IMG/VR virus record: IMGVR_UViG_3300024343_000013
Coordinates: 1 to 63,076 of that record
Length of the DNA: 63,076 bases
Reading direction: 5' to 3' (one strand)
Source: a virus
Below are positions 58,105 to 63,076 of this stretch, piece by piece. The notes under the pieces are model-generated. The model saw nothing but the letters and a program-made list of their open reading frames with translations. It was not told where the DNA came from and searched no databases. The translations under genes and the position numbers were made by a program. Within the stretch, counting starts at the first letter, position 1. Each line of letters begins with the position of its first letter.

Positions 58105-58560
58105 TTAAACTGACCTCGCCATCATAATTACCCACCGACCTTGACCAGCACTATCCACTATAGCCAAGGCACGACATGTTTCCCATTGCTCGTTTAAACC
58201 AACCCAAGCTGCATTAAACGAAACTATATCTGAACCACTTGCTGCAAAGGTAACTGTATTAACAGATGTGTCTGTTTTAACTACATCGATTGAACGCCCG
58301 TAGCACGATGATGCCATAGGTAAAGTCAACACTATGCCAGCAGTTGTTGCATCACATATCATAACGCATGGTGCAAGTGGGATTTCAAATGATGCTGATG
58401 TGTAATACAACGCGCCGTACGCTGGTTGATATGGAACTGGATCAAGTCCACGTAAATTAGATTGACGTATGGCAGCAGACGATTTACCTCTTCCAGATAA
58501 TTGTTCTGGCTGTCCATATCGTCCATCTGTTGGATATGTAAGTGGCGCAATAATTGGCAT
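58105..58560 (-). CDS. Small beta-rich virion protein (151 aa)
   Basis: N-terminal Pro/Tyr-rich strip (PLTYPTDGRYGQPEQLSGRG) and a beta domain (YYTSASFEIPLAPCVMICDA, TLPMASSCYGRSIDVVKTDT, VTFAASGSDIVSFNAAWVGL). The layout is that of small tail or head-fibre beta domains. It lies two bases after the nozzle-like gene and one base before the internal virion gene. Family not recognised. Confidence 0.6.
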   Translation of the reverse strand: MPIIAPLTYPTDGRYGQPEQLSGRGKSSAAIRQSNLRGLDPVPYQPAYGALYYTSASFEIPLAPCVMICDATTAGIVLTLPMASSCYGRSIDVVKTDTSVNTVTFAASGSDIVSFNAAWVGLNEQWETCRALAIVDSAGQGRWVIMMARSV

Positions 58561-58562
58561 AA

Positions 58563-61500
58563 TTAAGCTCTTGGTGTATTACCTTCTGTAGTTGTTGCAT
58601 GAAAACTAAATAACTTCCAAGCGGTACTTGTTGTTCCACTAATAGTAATAGTAAATGTCTGCCTGTCAGCAGATCGCTGTATGTGTCTTTGCGACACAAC
58701 ACTTTCTTTACTTGCTGGCCATAGATACGATCCAGTACTAGAAATTCCATTCATTCCAGTTAATGACCAGTTAGTCAGTACGGCTGTTGCGGAATCGTTA
58801 CTTAAATGAAAATTTAAACTATGCAGTTTATTTGCCGAGTAATACATGTTGCCCTCTGCTGCAGACTGACCATACTCTCGTGAAACTAAACTCCAAGTAA
58901 TACCTGTGCTAACCCTGCTTGATGCGCCATATGCAAGATCCGAGAATCCTTCTAACCTAAACAGCTTTCCGTTTCTGCTTCCTACATATAACTCTTGTGT
59001 GTCATCAGCAGTTTCTACAGAAACCATAGATGTAAACGCAGTTGGATTTGTCCAGTTAACCCAACCTCCAATACGTGTGTCATACACATACATACGAGTA
59101 CAAGTAGAACCGGCAGCCTCACCAGCAACTGGAGCTAAAACATGTATTCGCCTATCGTGTATACATAACTCGGACTGAGCATATGCAGCAGCGTTGATAT
59201 ACGATGACGATGACAGTGGACCGTAGTCTTGACTGCGAATATTTAACACGCCTTCTAACGGTAAGCCAATAGCTTCAAGCTGCATACCCGTCAGTTGCAT
59301 AATGCCTGATGATGTCAAATAAACAATTCGTCCATTAACAATACAAGCGCCACGCTTAGCAAGTAATCCTGTGCCTTCACCCTGTAAGAAACCCTGACTC
59401 GCAAATGTTGAAGGATTATCTCCCGTAAGGAGATAAGTAGATCGTTCCCGTAAAATAGCCAAAGCTGCAGAAGTACTGTTCTCGCGGACAAGGCCATCAC
59501 CACCAATTGGCACCATGTCCATAATCTGTTCTTCATCCGTCCTAGATGAAATACTAAAGCTTGTACCTTTAGTTTTCATCATTGCGTCATTGAAGTCAGG
59601 GACATTAGTTGTGTAGATTCCATACTCGTTTGCAGAATCTAAAAGCCAGCTCGTATAGACAGTATTATTAACGGACACAAACAAACGGCTATTAAATACG
59701 GCAATAGATGTACACCCCGTAGGAAATGAATCACGACCATAACGTAATCTGTACCCACGTGTACCAATGCCATTGTCAAATAGTAATCCGGAGTCTTGCA
59801 CTTGATCGATAAAAGTAATTTCGTTAGTAGCAACGTCTGAGAATGATGAAGTTGCACCATTCCATTTTGTGCTATCAACATATGAAGCACCTGTGTCCAA
59901 GTCAATAATTGCAATTAACCTACCAACATCGTCCCCAGTCAAAACATTTTTACGATATAGCAAGCCGTATTTATATACGCAGTTGCCACCACCAATGCGT
60001 CGCAAGTCTCCTGTATATAACTTAAGCGTTACTTGGTTAACGGCAGCCGTGATTGTTACATCAGCACTGAACTGTGTAGGTGTAGTTTCAAAACCATCAC
60101 CAGTAGGTAGTTCTGGGGTTGTTGCCCATGCTGCCACACCTGCTGCTGCTGTGGGTGAAGAAGGTAGCGTGTATGGCCTCCACAGTGATAGTGCATACGA
60201 GTACTTACTTGAAGGTGTTAATGCCCCTTGCTTGGTAATCTCACCAAACGATATACACCATTCGTTATTACGTAATGTTGGTAAGTCGTAATCAAGCTTA
60301 AAATATAGATAGCGAACAGACGTTCTAAATGCCTGAGACACAGGGAATAACTGAAACGTCAAGTAACCTTTGTCTTTGTCATACGAACACTGGCCAGTCC
60401 ATTCAGTCTTATTCCCAACTCTAAAACCCAAGCTGAATGGCGGTATAGACGAATTAATAACTTCAGAGAATGCTGCCCTGATACTTAAGCTTTCAGTTTC
60501 CGTAAATGAATAGTTTGCGCCTAAGTCTATCTTTATATATTCACCTTCTAGATAACGTGCGTATGTATCAACTGGTGACGTAGCTTCAAATGTAGTATTG
60601 TCTTGCTTACCCATTAACTTGGCTAAGCCAGTAGGGTCATCCTGTGGATCAGATAATGCAAGCGCACTATTAATAGCATACAGAGACGTGTCTTCAATCA
60701 ACACGTAACTTGCACCACCTCTGTCAAAAGCTGTGCTTAGCCTGATCTGTATGCCAGTTATGATATTGGCATACTCTCTAAAATCTACAAAGACTTCAAA
60801 TCTCTGCCAGTCACTTGAGTTACGAGCAGCAGATGGCCTAGCATTGTAATAGACCTCGGCTCCATCAATACGTTGATTGGATGCAAATGCTGAGTTGTCC
60901 GTAGTCTTATATGCATTTACTCTGATATCAATCGTGTTGGCACTAACAAAATTTGTAAGGTCATCTTCATTCCATATGTAGCATGTAAATACATACAAGC
61001 CAGCATTCTTTATGACCTTAAACGTACTAGATGAAACAGCAGTAAACACAAATGGACCTGACAGCAATGTGCTATCAGTAGTCACAGTAAATGTTGTAGT
61101 GTTTACTATTGTTCTAACATAGTAAATTGTAGTTAGAGATACCCCACCAGTAGTCGCTTGAAACTGAATCTTTTGACCAATTGATAAACCATGTGACGTT
61201 GTTGTTACTACGTTTGATAATGCTCCAGCTAAAACACTAAACGTAAATGGTTCGCTATCAGATACTAAATTAATAGTTCGTACATCAATATCTTGGGTTA
61301 AAAAGTCTTGTATCTGATCAATCTTAATACAACGTTTTCCAGTCGATCCGTCCCTAGTTGAGATGTAATTCTGTGGATTTTTAGCTGTTGTAGCAAACTT
61401 GTTTGTGGCTCCAGATGTAATATTTTGCACATCTGTAGTGTTGTAGTTCCATCTGTTAAAACCACTATTTACATTTAACTCAAAACTTGGATCACCAATT

Positions 61501-62180
61501 TGATTTACCCAAGCAGCACTTGGAAGCGAACTGAATCCACTTGTCAAAATAGGGGCTGTATTTCTTGCACCTATTTGTGCACCAGCCATAACCTGTAACG
61601 ATGATGCCGTCGCTGTTGGCTTTACGTTTTTTATTTGATCGTAGTTTAGATTAGGTAATGTCTCTGCTTCTACAGTACTACCATTCATGCGCACTCTAAA
61701 TAGAGGGTTGGTGGAGCCACTGCAGCCATAGACGTATCGTCCATACTGAACCATACGTACGTTGTCAGCACTAGTAATGTTTAGTGGGCTACCAGTTGTC
61801 CTATCATTCAGTACTACAGGTTGATTTGCAGTTGTGTATCTTGTACCCAAACTGCTGTACTGGGATGTGTCATATGTATATAGTCCAGTGCCACTGGCAA
61901 ATAACAACCTACTGGTTTGTCCGGCATCTCGCAGAACAGTCAGTTCTCTAATTGGATTTGCCAATGCAAAGTCATATGCAGGAGAACCTGTAGTGTTGTA
62001 CCAAACAGAAGCCCAGCCATTACGTGGACGGACAGTACCAGCAGTAATGAATAAATTGTTTAAGCTTTGGCAAAACCCAGCGTCAATACGCGACGGATCG
62101 TTATAGGTATCAATACCTTGAAACTTGCGATCACCGAGCGTAAATGGTTGCTGATTATTTCTAACTTGTCGTACTGCCAT
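58563..62180 (-). CDS. Tail nozzle-like beta protein (1205 aa)
   Basis: The N-terminus QGIDTYNDPSRIDAGFCQSL, NNLFITAGTVRPRNGW is the opening of the tail tubular B/nozzle type of podovirus proteins (T7 gp12-like). There are many beta-propeller-like strands later (ELTVLRDAGQTSRLLFASGT, TQELYVGSRNGKLFRLEGFS). At 1205 aa it is longer than T7 gp12, with an inserted middle region (about residues 200-600) of carbohydrate-binding-like beta domains. Start ATG 62180 is fixed by TAATG overlap and AAAGGG 9 bases upstream. Confidence 0.7.
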   Translation of the reverse strand: MAVRQVRNNQQPFTLGDRKFQGIDTYNDPSRIDAGFCQSLNNLFITAGTVRPRNGWASVWYNTTGSPAYDFALANPIRELTVLRDAGQTSRLLFASGTGLYTYDTSQYSSLGTRYTTANQPVVLNDRTTGSPLNITSADNVRMVQYGRYVYGCSGSTNPLFRVRMNGSTVEAETLPNLNYDQIKNVKPTATASSLQVMAGAQIGARNTAPILTSGFSSLPSAAWVNQIGDPSFELNVNSGFNRWNYNTTDVQNITSGATNKFATTAKNPQNYISTRDGSTGKRCIKIDQIQDFLTQDIDVRTINLVSDSEPFTFSVLAGALSNVVTTTSHGLSIGQKIQFQATTGGVSLTTIYYVRTIVNTTTFTVTTDSTLLSGPFVFTAVSSSTFKVIKNAGLYVFTCYIWNEDDLTNFVSANTIDIRVNAYKTTDNSAFASNQRIDGAEVYYNARPSAARNSSDWQRFEVFVDFREYANIITGIQIRLSTAFDRGGASYVLIEDTSLYAINSALALSDPQDDPTGLAKLMGKQDNTTFEATSPVDTYARYLEGEYIKIDLGANYSFTETESLSIRAAFSEVINSSIPPFSLGFRVGNKTEWTGQCSYDKDKGYLTFQLFPVSQAFRTSVRYLYFKLDYDLPTLRNNEWCISFGEITKQGALTPSSKYSYALSLWRPYTLPSSPTAAAGVAAWATTPELPTGDGFETTPTQFSADVTITAAVNQVTLKLYTGDLRRIGGGNCVYKYGLLYRKNVLTGDDVGRLIAIIDLDTGASYVDSTKWNGATSSFSDVATNEITFIDQVQDSGLLFDNGIGTRGYRLRYGRDSFPTGCTSIAVFNSRLFVSVNNTVYTSWLLDSANEYGIYTTNVPDFNDAMMKTKGTSFSISSRTDEEQIMDMVPIGGDGLVRENSTSAALAILRERSTYLLTGDNPSTFASQGFLQGEGTGLLAKRGACIVNGRIVYLTSSGIMQLTGMQLEAIGLPLEGVLNIRSQDYGPLSSSSYINAAAYAQSELCIHDRRIHVLAPVAGEAAGSTCTRMYVYDTRIGGWVNWTNPTAFTSMVSVETADDTQELYVGSRNGKLFRLEGFSDLAYGASSRVSTGITWSLVSREYGQSAAEGNMYYSANKLHSLNFHLSNDSATAVLTNWSLTGMNGISSTGSYLWPASKESVVSQRHIQRSADRQTFTITISGTTSTAWKLFSFHATTTEGNTPRA

Positions 62181-63076
62181 TACGAACACCCTTTTCGTGA
62201 CCAGCCAGACGCCACAACACTATTGTTGCTATATACGCTTAGAGCTACATTGTCTACATCGTATTGTACATTAGGTGCCACATTAAACTGATAATTGCAA
62301 GTGTCTGGGTCATATCCGTAATTAAATAATCTAAATACTGGTAACGTATACGGCAACACATACTCAATACCGTATGTGTCATGTACCCACTGTTGCGTAC
62401 TTGTACCAATGTCTATCCATGTACAGTCGGATATTGTGTTTACTAACCAATTTAAATGGGTAAATGTACTGTTGAAATATGTTCCAGTAACACCTGTACT
62501 CCAAGTAAATACTGGAGTTCTTGTGACTACTGGTAGATCAAATAACCTAAAAACTGGAATAGTAAATGGCAGTGACGCAATTCCTACTCCACCAGTAACT
62601 AACCAATCACATGTTGTGTAATCTGCTGTACTCCAGTTGCAAGTTACATAATCACCAACTTCCCAGTCTGGGCATGGGCAAGGTACTGCTGCACCCGTTA
62701 CTGTTGCGTTAGCATTAATAGTTGCTATGCCAGTAATGCTAGACGCGTTTCTCAAAACACTATTAGCAGTACTTGTTATTGATGCAACACCAGTAATACT
62801 AGAGGTAGCTTGCTTCTCACAAATGCCAGCTGCAACTATCGATCCAATACCAGTAATGGATGAACTAACTTGTACTTCTTTTGTAAACGCACCAGTAATA
62901 GTAGCTATGCCAATAAGACTTGACGCACCACGTTTTTCTGTGACGCCAATAGCTGATATGGAAGCAGTACCGGTAACACTTGCTGTTCCATTTACAACGC
63001 CACCAAGAACTGCATTTGCGTTGATCGATGCAATACCGGTAATACTAGACGTGGCTCGTTTTTCAACACGCCTACA
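62180..63076 (-). CDS. Repeat-rich surface protein, C-terminal part (runs off the right edge)
   Basis: 298 codons open to the right edge. The first 125 residues are tandem units of 20 residues (one of 22) built on SSITGIASI, with EKR/EKQ linkers. Then comes a Cys/Trp-rich region (PCPCPDWEVGDYVTCNW, TTCDWLVTGG) and two related segments FTIPVFRLFDLP and YTLPVFRLFNYG. This is an extracellular adhesin or appendage design. No start is visible; a TTG at 62755 inside the repeats is not credible. If the window is circular, the frame joins the beta-helix start at 294-1 to give about 396 residues. Confidence 0.7.
   Translation of the reverse strand, partial: CRRVEKRATSSITGIASINANAVLGGVVNGTASVTGTASISAIGVTEKRGASSLIGIATITGAFTKEVQVSSSITGIGSIVAAGICEKQATSSITGVASITSTANSVLRNASSITGIATINANATVTGAAVPCPCPDWEVGDYVTCNWSTADYTTCDWLVTGGVGIASLPFTIPVFRLFDLPVVTRTPVFTWSTGVTGTYFNSTFTHLNWLVNTISDCTWIDIGTSTQQWVHDTYGIEYVLPYTLPVFRLFNYGYDPDTCNYQFNVAPNVQYDVDNVALSVYSNNSVVASGWSRKGCS
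62690..63055 (-). repeat. Tandem 60-base repeats encoding SSITGIASI units
   Basis: About six units: five of 60 bases and one of 66. Protein cores: TSSITGIASI, TASVTGTASI, ASSLIGIATI, SSSITGIGSI, TSSITGVASI, ASSITGIATI. They may extend past the window end. Confidence 0.85.

Noticed and set aside
1-63076. Integrase, lysogeny repressor, CRISPR array, IS element
   Set aside because: No tyrosine or serine recombinase, no regularly spaced short repeats with unique spacers, and no transposase were found.

Overview
The window looks like an almost complete genome, probably a circularly permuted contig, of a tailed dsDNA phage with a short tail (podovirus-like). The evidence is a compact gene set with a large terminase, portal, scaffold and HK97-type capsid protein, two connector-type adaptors, a very large beta-rich nozzle-like protein, several huge putative ejection proteins and a peptidase-type endolysin, with no tape measure, sheath or tail tube. 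The DNA is AT-rich apart from a GC-rich island near 25.1-26.7 kb. The host cannot be named from the sequence. No integrase or lysogeny repressor is seen. No DNA polymerase, primase or RNA polymerase is recognisable, so the phage probably uses the host enzymes together with its own helicase, HTH initiator-like protein, SSB, Rad52-like annealing protein and VRR nuclease.

Layout. (1) Minus strand from 24.8 kb down to 1, probably continuing from 63.1 kb down to 41.8 kb if the ends are joined: tRNA-Asn, small basic proteins, an SNase-like protein, tRNA-Leu with a nucleotide-metabolism group (thyX, dut, DUF3310), ssb, small basic proteins, a 2081-aa giant, terminases, portal, scaffold, capsid, adaptors, holin candidate, tail appendages, a repeat adhesin cut by the window ends, the nozzle-like protein, internal virion proteins, a 4305-aa giant and the endolysin. 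(2) Plus strand 25.3-41.85 kb: about 38 mostly small early/middle genes, ending in VRR-NUC, Rad52-like, Gam/Gp157-like, HTH initiator-like, helicase-loader candidate and DnaB helicase genes. The two transcription units diverge at a GC-rich island with a G-quadruplex motif (about 25.0-25.34 kb) and converge at 41.84 kb.

The most unusual content is RNA structure in the early region. Two very good type III hammerhead ribozymes (26182-26241, 26671-26727), a variant third copy (25268-25327) and a possible type II copy (27835-27904) each sit in a spacer just upstream of an early gene, and two of them are directly preceded by a GC-rich hairpin. Further on, two nearly identical H-type pseudoknots (30148-30176, 30692-30720) lie just upstream of two other genes. 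This suggests early transcripts are cut and regulated by embedded RNA elements.

A second signal is a five-member palindromic motif (ATACCGTA-N-GTAT type). At the ssb, tRNA-Leu and 35.3 kb sites it contains TATAAT as part of TACGGTATAAT, and a related site precedes a small LuxR-type regulator gene. It may be a phage regulon.
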